Below, piece by piece: positions 1 to 8,209 of a stretch of 64,000 bases of DNA. A program made the translations under genes and the position numbers. How positions within the stretch are numbered: position 1 is the stretch's first letter; each line of letters starts with the position of its first letter. Below the pieces are notes generated by a model that saw nothing but the letters and a program-made list of their open reading frames with translations, ran no database searches and was not told the origin of the DNA. The stretch lies in contig NZ_LFND01000009.1 in NCBI RefSeq assembly GCF_001045465.1, forward strand, positions 48,837 to 112,836, written 5' to 3'. This DNA is from Chryseobacterium angstadtii (lineage in GTDB: Bacteria > Bacteroidota > Bacteroidia > Flavobacteriales > Weeksellaceae).

Positions 1-17
1 AAGAGGCTAAAAAATAA
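1..17 (+). CDS. Possible 3' end of an upstream gene (partial)
   Basis: In frame 3 the first bases read Glu-Ala-Lys-Lys-stop, ending 12 bp before the next start codon. This could be the tail of a gene cut by the window edge, but four codons are too few to be sure. Confidence 0.22.
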
Positions 18-29
18 AAACCGCAGACA

Positions 30-521
30 ATGAAATATTTAATAATTTTCTTTTCAGCGTTTCTCTTAACTGCTTGTAAAAAAGATAAGGAAACCGTTCA
101 AAATTCAACTTCAGCAGATTCTTTAAATATCGTAAAAGATTCTGCAAAAACAGAAGCAGCATCAGGAAAAGTACAGGTGGACATTATCCCTTTCCCGAAA
201 GAGATCAAAGAATGTTCATGCTATTTTGCCAGAAATAAGGCTGATTTTGAAGCAGAAAAATACATTTATGCAGACGATGCCGGAAAAACAGCTTATATGA
301 AACTGGACGGCAAAAGGCTAGCCATGAATCTGATCTCATCAAGTGATATGGAAGTGGATGAAGAGCTCACCAAAGAGATTGAAAGTGACAACTATAAGAT
401 CTCTGTAAAAGGCAAAAAAATAAAACATGAAGAGGCATTATTATTCGAAGGTACACTGACGATTGAAAAACCGGACGGCAGTGTAGAAACGATGCCTATT
501 TATGGGGAATGTGGGTGCTAG
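30..521 (+). CDS. Hypothetical lipoprotein
   Basis: A 163-residue protein with a lipoprotein signal peptide: a short charged start, a hydrophobic stretch (about residues 3-14) and the lipobox LTAC, so Cys16 should carry the lipid anchor. The region after the anchor is low in complexity (Ser, Thr, Lys, Asp), as is usual for a tether. The rest contains an ECSCYF motif near residue 62 and ends in GECGC; the paired cysteines suggest disulfides in the periplasm. I do not recognise the family. It is followed by a clear terminator before pepD, so it is probably the last gene of its transcript. Confidence 0.8.
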   Translation: MKYLIIFFSAFLLTACKKDKETVQNSTSADSLNIVKDSAKTEAASGKVQVDIIPFPKEIKECSCYFARNKADFEAEKYIYADDAGKTAYMKLDGKRLAMNLISSSDMEVDEELTKEIESDNYKISVKGKKIKHEEALLFEGTLTIEKPDGSVETMPIYGECGC

Positions 522-567
522 AAAAACGAAAGGGCTAAAAAATAAGTTTTACCCCTGTACCCCTTAT

Positions 568-604
568 AAAAAATGCTTTCGGATTCACGGAAGCATTTTT
601 TATT
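568..604 (+). terminator. Rho-independent terminator after the first lipoprotein gene
   Basis: An 11-bp A/T-flanked stem (568-578 with 591-601), extended inward by three pairs, closes a six-base loop and ends in a T run. It separates the lipoprotein gene from pepD. Confidence 0.7.
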
Positions 605-607
605 TCG

Positions 608-615
608 TAATTTTG
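608..615 (+). promoter_or_regulatory. Bacteroidetes -7 promoter element before pepD
   Basis: TAATTTTG matches the TAnnTTTG -7 consensus and lies 16 bp before the pepD ATG. No clear -33 TTTG is seen at the usual spacing, so this is a half-match only. Confidence 0.4.
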
Positions 616-631
616 ATAAAAATAAAAGTTC

Positions 632-2074
632 ATGGAATTATCTAATATAGAACCGCAGATTATCTGGAAAAACTTCTCCAAATTAAATGCTGTTCCGAGA
701 CCCTCTAAAAAAGAAGAAAGAGTGATAGCTTTCATCAAAGGATTTGGTGAAAACTTAGGGTTGGAAACTACTGTAGATGAAGTAGGAAATGTGATCATCA
801 GAAAACCTGCTACTGCGGGTATGGAAAACCGTAAATCCATTGTGATTCAGTCACATCTGGATATGGTATGCCAGAAGAACAGCGATACCAATTTTGATTT
901 CGATACAGAAGGAATCAAAATGGAGGTTGACGGAGACTGGGTAAAAGCAAAAGGAACCACTTTAGGGGCTGATAACGGATTAGGAGTAGCAACCATTATG
1001 TCTATTCTTGAGAGTTCAGATATTCCGCATCCTGCTATGGAAGCTCTTTTCACCATTGATGAAGAGACAGGAATGACCGGTGCTTTAGGCTTAAAACCTG
1101 GACAGCTGACTGGAGAAATCCTGTTGAACCTTGACACAGAAGAAGACGATGAGATCGATATCGGTTGTGCAGGTGGTGTAGATGTAACCATTACTCAAAA
1201 TTACGGTACAGAAGCAGCGAACGGACAGATTGTAAGAATTGAAGTGAAAGGCCTTCAGGGAGGACATTCAGGAATGGATATCCACAAAGGTTTCGGAAAC
1301 TCCAATATTATTTTAGGCAGACTTCTTTACAAAGGTCTTGAAAAACAAAATATCCAACTGATCTCTGTTGATGGAGGCGGATTGAGAAATGCTATTCCAA
1401 GAGAAGCTGCAGCATTGGTTTCTGTGAGAAATGCTCAGGAATTTATTGAAGCGGCTACGGTTCTTAAAAAAGAAATTTTAGAAGAATTCGCTACAGTAGA
1501 ACCGGGTATCCACATCAATATTGAAAACTCTACAACTTCTGATAAAGCTATTTCCGAGCAGGATTCAAAGAAGATCATTCTTACTTTAAAATCTCTTCAC
1601 AATGGAGTTTACAGAATGAGTCCGGACGTGAAAGACCTTGTAGAAGCTTCCAACAATGTAGCCAGAGTGGAATTGAAAGGTGGAGAGCTTAAAATTTTAA
1701 ACCTGACCAGATCATCTGTAGATTCATCTAAATATTCTGTAGCAGAACAGTTAAAATCTGTGGCAGAATTAGCAGGAATGAATGTAGAATTCAGTGGTTC
1801 TTATCCGGGATGGAAACCAAAACCGGGTTCTGAGATCGTACAGCTGATGGAAAAAATCTATACGGAAAAGTTTGGCGAAAAACCTCACGTAGTAGCGTGT
1901 CATGCAGGACTGGAATGTGGTATCATCGGAGCCAATTACCCTGAAATGGAAATGGTAAGCTTCGGACCAACGATCAGAGGAGCACACTCACCTGACGAGA
2001 AAGCGAATATCCCTTCTGCACAGAAATTCTGGAGTTTCACTAAAGATATTTTAGCGAATATTCCTTTAAAATAA
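632..2074 (+). CDS. pepD: Aminoacyl-histidine dipeptidase (cytosol non-specific dipeptidase, M20)
   Basis: A 480-residue zinc dipeptidase of the PepD branch of family M20; it hydrolyses dipeptides, including Xaa-His, in the cytoplasm. Seen in the sequence: metal-ligand motif SHLDM (His75, Asp77), GADNG (Asp114, the usual bridging Asp), TIDEE (Glu144-Glu145, catalytic base plus ligand), NLDTEED, the dimerisation/lid segment GGHSGMDI, and the C-terminal CHAGLECG with the last histidine ligand. Length matches the family (about 485 residues). There is no signal peptide. The ATG lies 16 bp after a TAnnTTTG box, and the gene is bounded by terminators on both sides, so it is probably monocistronic. 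Confidence 0.95.
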   Translation: MELSNIEPQIIWKNFSKLNAVPRPSKKEERVIAFIKGFGENLGLETTVDEVGNVIIRKPATAGMENRKSIVIQSHLDMVCQKNSDTNFDFDTEGIKMEVDGDWVKAKGTTLGADNGLGVATIMSILESSDIPHPAMEALFTIDEETGMTGALGLKPGQLTGEILLNLDTEEDDEIDIGCAGGVDVTITQNYGTEAANGQIVRIEVKGLQGGHSGMDIHKGFGNSNIILGRLLYKGLEKQNIQLISVDGGGLRNAIPREAAALVSVRNAQEFIEAATVLKKEILEEFATVEPGIHINIENSTTSDKAISEQDSKKIILTLKSLHNGVYRMSPDVKDLVEASNNVARVELKGGELKILNLTRSSVDSSKYSVAEQLKSVAELAGMNVEFSGSYPGWKPKPGSEIVQLMEKIYTEKFGEKPHVVACHAGLECGIIGANYPEMEMVSFGPTIRGAHSPDEKANIPSAQKFWSFTKDILANIPLK

Positions 2075-2095
2075 GAAGATAAAATTACTATATTG

Positions 2096-2130
2096 AATAT
2101 CCAAAGTCGTATGATTTTGGATATTTTTAA
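2096..2130 (+). terminator. Terminator after pepD
   Basis: A perfect 10-bp stem (2096-2105 with 2116-2125), a ten-base loop and a T-rich tail. Confidence 0.65.
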
Positions 2131-2145
2131 TTTGAACCGTTTTTA

Positions 2146-2260
2146 AACCATTAAGATTTTATTTAAGCTGTTAAGATAATTAAGAAAATACATGCTTCAC
2201 CCTTAAAAATTTCTTCGATGTTGATCTTAGCTACTTATATCTTCATTCATCTTAATGGTT
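2146..2260. repeat. Intergenic inverted repeat
   Basis: AACCATTAAGAT at 2146-2157 is repeated as its perfect reverse complement at 2249-2260. The region between holds further TTAAG-type words. It sits between pepD and the LOG gene and has no ORF; it looks like a decayed dispersed repeat rather than a terminator. Confidence 0.45.
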
Positions 2261-2288
2261 CAAAAATCATTTAAAAAGATTGATTATA

Positions 2289-2870
2289 ATGAAAAATATA
2301 ACCGTATTCTGCGGCTCAAGTTTCGGCGCAGATGATATTTATAGGGAACAGGCTTTCCTGCTTGGCCAAACATTAGCTAAACAGCACATACAGTTGATTT
2401 ACGGCGGCGCAGACACAGGTCTGATGGGAGCTGTTGCAGATGGAGCCTTACACGAAGGAGGAAAAGTTACGGGAGTTCTCCCCCACTTTCTGCAGTCTAA
2501 AGAAATTGCTCATAAAAACCTCACTGAGCTCATCCTCGTAGAAACCATGCACGAAAGAAAAACAAAAATGAATGATCTCTGTGAAGGCGTCATTGTTCTT
2601 CCCGGAGGCTTTGGAACGCTGGAAGAGTTTTTTGAAATGATCACCTGGGCACAGCTGGGACTACATAAAAAACCAATCGGAATTTTGAATATTGACGGGT
2701 TTTATGATGATTTAATAAAATTGGTTCAGACCATGGTTGATAAAGGATTTTTAAAGCAGGTGAACCGGGATATGCTTTTGATCAGTAGAAGCATTGATGA
2801 GCTTTTAGAAAAAATGAGGAATTATGATGCGCCTACGGTGGGGAAATGGATTTCGAAGGATGAAATATAG
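2289..2870 (+). CDS. LOG-family (TIGR00730) nucleotide 5'-monophosphate phosphoribohydrolase
   Basis: A 193-residue Rossmann-fold protein of the lysine-decarboxylase-like LOG family. Members remove the ribose-phosphate from cytokinin nucleotides or related purine monophosphates; the bacterial substrate is often unknown. Seen: N-terminal FCGSS loop, YGGADTGLMGAVADGA, and the hallmark PGGFGTLEEFFE, with the upstream Arg-Lys of MHERKTKM completing the active site. A longer frame opens at a TTG (2280), but the ATG at 2289 gives the normal family N-terminus (MKNITVFCGSS). The next gene starts only a few bases after this stop, so the two are probably cotranscribed. Confidence 0.9.
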   Translation: MKNITVFCGSSFGADDIYREQAFLLGQTLAKQHIQLIYGGADTGLMGAVADGALHEGGKVTGVLPHFLQSKEIAHKNLTELILVETMHERKTKMNDLCEGVIVLPGGFGTLEEFFEMITWAQLGLHKKPIGILNIDGFYDDLIKLVQTMVDKGFLKQVNRDMLLISRSIDELLEKMRNYDAPTVGKWISKDEI

Positions 2871-2873
2871 ACT

Positions 2874-3419
2874 ATAAAAAAATTTCTTCTACTTTCAATA
2901 CTGATATTTGGAGTTTCTAATTTGTATTCTCAGAATACAGATGAAGACTTCTGTCAATACTTCATTAAAAATCTAAAAGAAAAGCCATTAAAATGTATCA
3001 ATAGCTCAAAGCTTAAAAATGATGAAGTAATTTATCAATTTTTTAAATGGTCTGCATTTAAGGAAGATTATCTCATACGGATTGAAAAAAATCGGAATAT
3101 AAAAACGATTGTAAAGAAAAAAATTTACAAAAGTGTATACAATCAGGAAACGGGAGAGTATCAGGAGTCTCGAAGTGAAGTTTTAAAAGAAAAGAAACTT
3201 ACGGATAACCAATTTAACAGATTCTCATCATTAATAAGAAAATATAATTTTTGGCAAAAAGCTGATTACAAAGTAGAACCACTATGCTCAGATGGAGGAA
3301 TATTAGTATATGCCATACGCAAAGATCAATATTTAGAAATTGATAACGACAACTGCTCACCTAGTTCAGAATATTTAAATCAGCTATATCAGGAACTTGT
3401 TACCCTATTTAATTTCTAA
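2874..3419 (+). CDS. Hypothetical secreted protein with an apparent ATA start
   Basis: The ordinary start options are poor: the first canonical codon in frame is a TTG at 2922, which would remove the export signal. Reading back from it gives a complete signal peptide, KKFLLLSILIFGVSNLYSQ, preceded by ATA at 2874, only 3 bp after the LOG stop codon. I therefore place the start at ATA; an ATG-to-ATA change (or a base error) would explain it. The mature part, about 160 residues, is rich in Lys and Tyr with two cysteines near the C-terminus and no motif I know. Function unknown; probably periplasmic or extracellular. Confidence 0.6.
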   Translation: MKKFLLLSILIFGVSNLYSQNTDEDFCQYFIKNLKEKPLKCINSSKLKNDEVIYQFFKWSAFKEDYLIRIEKNRNIKTIVKKKIYKSVYNQETGEYQESRSEVLKEKKLTDNQFNRFSSLIRKYNFWQKADYKVEPLCSDGGILVYAIRKDQYLEIDNDNCSPSSEYLNQLYQELVTLFNF

Positions 3420-3574
3420 TTCTTACTAGTAAAAAATATCTCAATATAAATCTTAACACTTAAATTAAATTGAGAAAAGAAACTATTTTACAGGTATAAA
3501 AACTGATTTGCGCAATTTTGAGTATCTTTTTTTTCCTCTTAAAAAGATATTTTTGTAAAATAATAATTATTTGT

Positions 3575-5077
3575 ATGGGATTTAACCTAAGTGTTAAATT
3601 AATGTTTGTTTTTACATTTCTACCCTTCCTGGGTTTTGGGCGGGCTAAAGTTACAGATAGAGACAGCTTGAAAACATTAATTTTAGCCAATTATAACAAA
3701 GACATATTTGATAATCATAAAGATGTTCTCCGCTATAGTACAGAATTATATTATCTGGCCAAAAATAAAAATGATCAGGAAAGCATTATGTTTTCTTTAT
3801 TTGAGCAATCCCGTATTTATTTTATGGAGAATAAGTATGGGGTTACCTTGAAAAAGCTTTATGAAGGGATCTGTCTTGCCAAAAAAATGAAAGATTACAA
3901 TATGCTTTGCAGATTCACGCTTATCTATCAGAAAGTTTTGACACATCTTGATTATAACAATAGCGAGATCAAAATCTTTATTGATAAATGTAATGAGTTC
4001 AATACTCTTGTAAAAAGTAAAGACGACCAACATATCAATACCATTTATATCCTTGTTGCGACAGCCGACTCTTATCTCGATAATGAAGGATTATGCGACA
4101 ATATGGATAAGGTAATTGCCTTAAAAACCCAAGCGTACAAAGAATCTCTTAAAATAAAGAATAATAACCCGTTAAAAACATTTACTCAAATTTATGCACT
4201 GCAATCATTATACTGGTCATGTGCATTATCCCGAAACTTTAATAAAGCTAATTATTACCTGGCTATTACTGACAGTTTACTCGCAAAAAACCCCAATTAT
4301 TATTTTAATGTAGATTGTCTTATCACTAAAGGGGCTATTGAAAACATACAAAGAAACCATCAGAAGGCAATTTATTATTTTAAACAAGCAATTGATAAAG
4401 CAGAAAAATCCCAAGCGATCTATCAACTGTATACCGTATTCCCTATGATTTCGGCTTCCTATGGCGAATTGAATGATTTCCGGGAAGGAATGGAATATTC
4501 ATGGAAAGCAAAAGATATGAATGAACAGCTCCGACAGTTGAGAATAGAAGGACATAATGCCACAATTATCACAAATATTAATACGGAGATTCATAATATG
4601 AATTCTAAACAGGAAATTCCCTATAACTTTATAGCCATCGGTATTCTAATAGGATCCAGTAGTTTATATTATTATTTCAACAAAAAGAAAGTAAGCCGAA
4701 GAAATCTTTTGATTTCTTTAGAAGAGCCACAGCAAAACTATTCCGAGAATTATTTAGAGAAGATTATTACAGAAAGTGATGCGGAGGATAATAAAAAATT
4801 GGTCAATCTTGCCAAAGAAGATATCAATACATTCTATATAGAGTTTGAAAAAACTTATCCAGCTTTTCAAACCATATTAAAAGAAAAACATTTTGAACTG
4901 AATTTATCAGATATTAATTTCTGTTCCTTAATCAAAATGAAATTCGATATGAAACAGATCGCTACCTACACGAATACCACATTAAGATCTGTAGAAAGCA
5001 GAAGATACCGGATCCGGAAGAAAATGCAGCTTAAAGGGCAGGATGATCTGTACATTATCATTTCCAACATTAACTGA
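3575..5077 (+). CDS. TPR-containing membrane transcriptional regulator with LuxR-type HTH
   Basis: A 500-residue protein of a common Bacteroidetes design. An N-terminal signal/anchor (MFVFTFLPFLGFG) leads into an alpha-helical, TPR-like sensory part of about 320 residues outside the membrane. A transmembrane helix follows at about residues 350-367 (FIAIGILIGSSSLYYYF), then a charged linker and a C-terminal helix-turn-helix (DMKQIATYTNTTLRSVESRRYR) of the LuxR/GerE kind that binds DNA. I chose ATG 3575 because it directly precedes the hydrophobic signal; the upstream frame from 3518 adds a second hydrophobic stretch without support. It may control the following secreted protein, but that is inference. 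Ligand and targets are unknown. Confidence 0.75.
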   Translation: MGFNLSVKLMFVFTFLPFLGFGRAKVTDRDSLKTLILANYNKDIFDNHKDVLRYSTELYYLAKNKNDQESIMFSLFEQSRIYFMENKYGVTLKKLYEGICLAKKMKDYNMLCRFTLIYQKVLTHLDYNNSEIKIFIDKCNEFNTLVKSKDDQHINTIYILVATADSYLDNEGLCDNMDKVIALKTQAYKESLKIKNNNPLKTFTQIYALQSLYWSCALSRNFNKANYYLAITDSLLAKNPNYYFNVDCLITKGAIENIQRNHQKAIYYFKQAIDKAEKSQAIYQLYTVFPMISASYGELNDFREGMEYSWKAKDMNEQLRQLRIEGHNATIITNINTEIHNMNSKQEIPYNFIAIGILIGSSSLYYYFNKKKVSRRNLLISLEEPQQNYSENYLEKIITESDAEDNKKLVNLAKEDINTFYIEFEKTYPAFQTILKEKHFELNLSDINFCSLIKMKFDMKQIATYTNTTLRSVESRRYRIRKKMQLKGQDDLYIIISNIN

Positions 5078-5176
5078 TAAATATTCTTGTTACATAAGAA
5101 AAGTAAATAATCTGTTTTCAGAGAAGGTGACCATTTGATTATAACAGAATTCTTATTTTTTTTCATCCATAGTTGA

Positions 5177-5209
5177 GACAGATCATCAGTATAATGATCT
5201 GTCTTTTTT
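5177..5209 (+). terminator. Strong terminator after the TPR/HTH regulator
   Basis: A perfect 10-bp stem (5177-5186 with 5194-5203), a seven-base loop and six T residues. The rest of the gap to 5515 is AT-rich and shows no convincing gene. Confidence 0.85.
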
Positions 5210-5515
5210 ATTGTATTAAAAAAGGCATTTTTCTAAACAACATTATTATAAAACATTCAAAACATCAAAAAAGCCATTATAAAGATATTTTGAAGCTATA
5301 TGAGTTTATTTGCGTATTGCTTTTACTACTTCCTTCCTATAAATTTGCCAGCAAGATATTTCATTGTACCCCCAACAACGCTAGCTAGCTTGGGTTCTTA
5401 AAGACTAATAAAGATAAATGATCAATTTTATTAGCAGGTCTTTTAATAATTAGGTGAAACATCTTGAAGATTCTAAATACACAACCCCTTAATTTTTGAT
5501 TAAAAAAAATTATTT

Positions 5516-6802
5516 ATGAAAAAGAACATTATTTTCGCGTTTTCTCTTACAGCAAGTTCTCTGCTGTTTGGACAGGTAGGAATAAACACCTCATTACCAC
5601 AAGCCACGTTGGATATTGTTGGAAAGAAAGGAGCTACAGATAAGGATGGACTCACTGCTCCCCGTCTTACCAGAGCTGAACTTACTGCAAAAGGAAATAA
5701 TCTTTATGGCGCTGGTCAAAACGGAACCCTTATTTACATAACAGATGTATCAGGAGGTGATAATGTTTCACAAAGAATTAACATTACAGATTCCGGTTAT
5801 TATTATTTTGATGCTACTAACAATATCTGGGAAAAAGTAGCAACCAAAGGAGAAGAACCTTGGCAAATCGCTGGTACTACGAATAAAGCAACAAGGAATA
5901 ATCAAAATATTTATCAAACAGGAAAAATTGGAATATTCACCAATAATCCCTTAGAAAATTTATCTATCGGACAGTCAGGCGTAACTTCAAATCTGGCTAA
6001 TTCTTATATAAGTACAGGGCTTGTAATTTCAGGATCCAGCACCTCTGATTCAGAAGGAATTGGTGCCTACTATGAAAACTTAGGTGCCCCATCCGGAGCG
6101 CGCGTTGTAAAACATGAATTTTCTGTACAAAATGGGAATTCATTTTTTGGATATATAAACACAAATGATAATGCTACTTACCCTAATTTGACTCTTTTTG
6201 GTACTAATTTACCAAGTGGAAATTTTTCGATCGGCCTTTACAGAGGTGCAGGTGCAACTGAAAAGCTGGATGTAAATGGAAATGCCAGAGTAAGAGGGCT
6301 GGCAGACGGGGATCCTATCAATTATCCCTATAAAGTAGTAGCCAAAGCAGATGGAACCTTCGGTAAGGAAACAGATATTACTGGTGCAGTACAATTTGCT
6401 ACAGGTGGATTTCAAAATCTGGATCTTACTAATGTAACAAGAGCTAACCTTAAAGACATCTACTTTTTCAGTCATGGAGCAACCATAACATTACCTGTAG
6501 CCAGCAATCAGCTAGTAGGTGTAGAACTATCATTTTATATTTCCGGAGGGGCTGCAGATTCATTTACTACAGGATTAACACAGGAATTCAGTGTAAGCAG
6601 GCCTGCTACAGATGTAGCTACTAATTCTTTTCTTTTTGATTCTGGATCTACAAGTCCATATACCAACTTAATTTCTTCATGGACTGGCAATAAAATTACT
6701 TTTATCAACACAAAATTGCGAACATTCAGAGCTCTTAATTTTAAACTGGTAAGTAACGGAGCCGGAGTATACAGATGGATGTTCTGGGCAAGCGGAGTTT
6801 AA
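5516..6802 (+). CDS. Secreted VGINT-motif surface protein, uncharacterised
   Basis: A 428-residue exported protein. The signal peptide (about residues 1-19, ending LLFGQ) is followed by VGINTSLPQATLDI, a motif shared by many Bacteroidetes surface or tail-fibre-like proteins that start with a beta-strand repeat head. Another copy of the idea (EKLDVNGNARVRG) appears near residue 250. The C-terminal 150 residues are Thr/Ser/Phe-rich and probably form a beta-sandwich. There is no T9SS sorting domain. The ATG is preceded by an AT-rich leader, and the gene follows a terminated regulator gene. Function unknown; a surface or adhesin role is inference. Confidence 0.75.
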   Translation: MKKNIIFAFSLTASSLLFGQVGINTSLPQATLDIVGKKGATDKDGLTAPRLTRAELTAKGNNLYGAGQNGTLIYITDVSGGDNVSQRINITDSGYYYFDATNNIWEKVATKGEEPWQIAGTTNKATRNNQNIYQTGKIGIFTNNPLENLSIGQSGVTSNLANSYISTGLVISGSSTSDSEGIGAYYENLGAPSGARVVKHEFSVQNGNSFFGYINTNDNATYPNLTLFGTNLPSGNFSIGLYRGAGATEKLDVNGNARVRGLADGDPINYPYKVVAKADGTFGKETDITGAVQFATGGFQNLDLTNVTRANLKDIYFFSHGATITLPVASNQLVGVELSFYISGGAADSFTTGLTQEFSVSRPATDVATNSFLFDSGSTSPYTNLISSWTGNKITFINTKLRTFRALNFKLVSNGAGVYRWMFWASGV

Positions 6803-6917
6803 CGATAGTTTTTAGTTTTATCATAATTTAATTTCACCCAGATTTCTTATGAGCAGTCTGTACAGGTTTCTCTTTTATGTCCTCTACAGCTGCTTTTAAG
6901 ATTCTTATAAAATAAAA

Positions 6918-7343
6918 ATGACAAATAATTTTAAAAACATTCATATTGGAGAGATGATCAATAATGCTGTAAAAAATCAGGATTTAGATTCTGCAAGAAT
7001 ATGCTCGTTTTTTAAATGCTCAATAAACGAAATTGAACACATGTATGAATGCGAAAGCCTTGAAGCTGATCTTTTGCTGAAGTGGAGTAAATTGCTTGAG
7101 TATGACTTTTTTCGAATTTATTCCCAGCATCTGATATTATATTCACCCCATTCTCTTGTAAATAATGAAAAAAAGGATTTACATTCACCCTTACCTCAAT
7201 TCAGAAAAAATCTTTATACCAAAGAAATTATAGAATTTATATTGGGGCTTATCAAATCTGGAAAAAAAACTAAAATACAGGTAATAGAAGAATATAGAAT
7301 ACCCAAAACCACTTTATACAAATGGCTGGATAAGTATAATTAA
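6918..7343 (+). CDS. Small HTH protein with transposase-like helix-turn-helix
   Basis: A 141-residue soluble protein. The N-terminal half (about residues 10-60) resembles a degenerate helix-turn-helix (SARICSFFKCSINEIEHMY). The C-terminal 45 residues (KTKIQVIEEYRIPKTTLYKWLDKY) look like the homeodomain-like HTH of IS3/IS911 OrfA proteins. No DDE catalytic partner or inverted ends are nearby, so I read it as a DNA-binding regulator rather than a working transposase. It lies 32 bp before another small HTH protein on the same strand, and the two probably form an operon. Confidence 0.65.
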   Translation: MTNNFKNIHIGEMINNAVKNQDLDSARICSFFKCSINEIEHMYECESLEADLLLKWSKLLEYDFFRIYSQHLILYSPHSLVNNEKKDLHSPLPQFRKNLYTKEIIEFILGLIKSGKKTKIQVIEEYRIPKTTLYKWLDKYN

Positions 7344-7375
7344 CCAATACAACTATTTATCAATTCCCTATACAT

Positions 7376-7702
7376 ATGAAAAATTTAGCTCCCGATTATG
7401 TACGAATCTATCGTGATATCATACAGATGAATTATCCTGAAAAAGAAATTCTTACCAGAGATATATTAAATAAAAAAAGCAAGCTTACTTTCCTTGAGGT
7501 TGTAAAGCTTAATACCATAATTTTTGGATCGATTACCAATGGGAGCATAGAAAACCAAAAACATAGATCCTATAATAAAAAAACAATACACTATATTTTA
7601 GAGTATCAGATAAAAAACAATTTAAATAATATGCAGACTGCCCAACATTTCAAGATGAGCAGAAATACCATCTCCAAATGGAAAAAACTGTTTGAAAAAT
7701 AA
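7376..7702 (+). CDS. Small HTH protein, partner of the preceding gene
   Basis: A 108-residue protein with a C-terminal helix-turn-helix (NMQTAQHFKMSRNTISKWKKLFE) of the same homeodomain-like type as its upstream neighbour. The N-terminal 60 residues (start MKNLAPDYVRIYRDII) have no motif I recognise. It is too short for a transposase and has no catalytic domain. The pair may be co-regulators or remnants of an insertion-sequence OrfA domesticated by the host. A strong terminator follows. Confidence 0.65.
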   Translation: MKNLAPDYVRIYRDIIQMNYPEKEILTRDILNKKSKLTFLEVVKLNTIIFGSITNGSIENQKHRSYNKKTIHYILEYQIKNNLNNMQTAQHFKMSRNTISKWKKLFEK

Positions 7703-7739
7703 AATTTCGTCCTCGTATTTTTTTTCACATTTGTGTTTT

Positions 7740-7774
7740 GGAATCAACAGATTTTATCTGTTGGTTCCTTTTTT
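7740..7774 (+). terminator. Terminator after the HTH pair
   Basis: A 13-bp stem with one G-T pair (7740-7752 with 7756-7768), a three-base loop and six T residues. Confidence 0.85.
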
Positions 7775-7804
7775 AATAGAATTTGGCTTGACTTGAACTT
7801 CTCT

Positions 7805-7842
7805 TAAAAAAATCCTCCTGAAAAATAATTTTCAGGAGGATT
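7805..7842 (-). terminator. Terminator of the ferredoxin operon
   Basis: A perfect 14-bp stem (about 7811-7824 with 7829-7842). On the minus strand it is followed by a run of T residues, just downstream of the ferredoxin stop codon. Confidence 0.85.
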
Positions 7843-7867
7843 GTATATTAATTAAATTTAATATGTT

Positions 7868-8197
7868 TTAAGGATAAGGAGCAATTGCCACTTCAAGACC
7901 TTCCATGGAATCCATCATATGCAGCTGGCAGCCTAGTCTGCTGTTGTCTTTTACGTGGTAAGCTTCCGCCAGCATGGCATCTTCTTCATCTCCCATAGGC
8001 TCAAGACCCGGATCATTAATTACATATACCTGACATGAGGCGCACATGGCCATTCCTCCACAAACTCCGATAGTTCCCTCTTCCGCCAATTCATAAGAGC
8101 GGATGATCTCCATCAGGTTCATAGACATATCTGTAGGTGCTACAACATCATGGGTTACCCCTTCCCGATCGGTGATCTTAATATTAATATCTGACAT
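7868..8197 (-). CDS. 2Fe-2S ferredoxin (adrenodoxin-like)
   Basis: A 109-residue electron carrier. Four cysteines (46, 52, 55 and 90) fit the CX5CX2C...C ligand pattern of the vertebrate/ISC-type 2Fe-2S ferredoxins, with the usual GVCGGMAMCASC loop and RLGCQL near the end. The acidic segment (GDEEDAML) matches the partner-binding helix of the family. The gene follows the ferredoxin reductase by only 12 bp on the same strand and shares its terminator, so the pair very likely work together as an NAD(P)H-to-ferredoxin electron chain. Its final acceptor is not shown by the context. Confidence 0.92.
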   Translation of the reverse strand: MSDINIKITDREGVTHDVVAPTDMSMNLMEIIRSYELAEEGTIGVCGGMAMCASCQVYVINDPGLEPMGDEEDAMLAEAYHVKDNSRLGCQLHMMDSMEGLEVAIAPYP

Positions 8198-8209
8198 AAT
8201 AGTGCAAAA

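Noticed and set aside
5173..5388. 71-residue ORF after the TPR/HTH regulator
   Set aside because: It starts at a TTG inside a strong terminator hairpin, has no clear domain, and lies in AT-rich DNA where such frames are expected by chance.
6918..7702. IS3-family insertion sequence
   Set aside because: Only OrfA-like HTHs are present, with no DDE ORF and no terminal inverted repeats.
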